A stretch of 5,735 nucleotides of DNA from Nitrospira sp. (GTDB lineage: Bacteria > Nitrospirota > Nitrospiria > Nitrospirales > Nitrospiraceae), in contig JANYAJ010000414.1 of the NCBI GenBank assembly GCA_025361385.1, forward strand, positions 1 to 5,735, given 5' to 3'. The number at the start of each line of letters is the position of its first letter. Positions within the stretch are counted from its first letter, which is position 1. Under the pieces are notes generated by a model that worked only from the letters and a program-made list of their open reading frames with translations, was not told the origin of the DNA and did not search any database. Of the stretch, positions 5,698-5,735 are shown one piece after another. Position numbers and translations under genes: made by a program.

Positions 5698-5735
5698 AAC
5701 CTGCGCCTACAATTGGTCTGTCTGGTTCATCCGGT

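Overview
The window holds five protein genes and two copies of a short palindromic repeat. It looks like chromosomal DNA from a Gram-negative bacterium of moderately high GC content. The protein style and the repeat family suggest Nitrospira or a relative (Nitrospirota). That is an inference from recognition, not something a search has confirmed. There is no insertion sequence, CRISPR array, rRNA or tRNA gene, and no sign that any CDS is foreign.

Left half, + strand: the C-terminal part of rimO (S12 methylthiotransferase; its N-terminus lies outside the window) and then purU (formyltetrahydrofolate deformylase). A 129-bp palindromic element follows each gene. In both cases the element begins inside the gene's TAG stop codon. 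The two copies share near-identical ends and a central hairpin that differs by a compensated G:C to C:G pair.

Right half, - strand, reading from the right edge leftwards: an OmpR/PhoB-family response regulator, its HAMP-type sensor histidine kinase (TGATG stop/start overlap), a 254-bp gap, and a periplasmic Do-type serine protease (DegP/HtrA/MucD-like). purU and htrA converge at about 1659-1826, a stretch packed with stem-loops.

The kinase-regulator pair and the protease together resemble known envelope-stress modules (CpxRA-degP, CssRS-htrA, MprAB-pepD). The gap upstream of htrA supports a regulatory link. It carries an 11-bp-periodic array based on GATTAG just upstream of a candidate promoter with a good -10 and a poor -35, plus a TTCAT-N5-TTCAT pair. 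Direct repeats with 10-11 bp spacing are the usual binding-site layout for OmpR/PhoB-type regulators. The regulator gene itself appears to have an extended -10 promoter so close to its ATG that the mRNA would be nearly leaderless.

The genes themselves are ordinary. The parts worth a second look are the paired repeat elements and the htrA upstream region.
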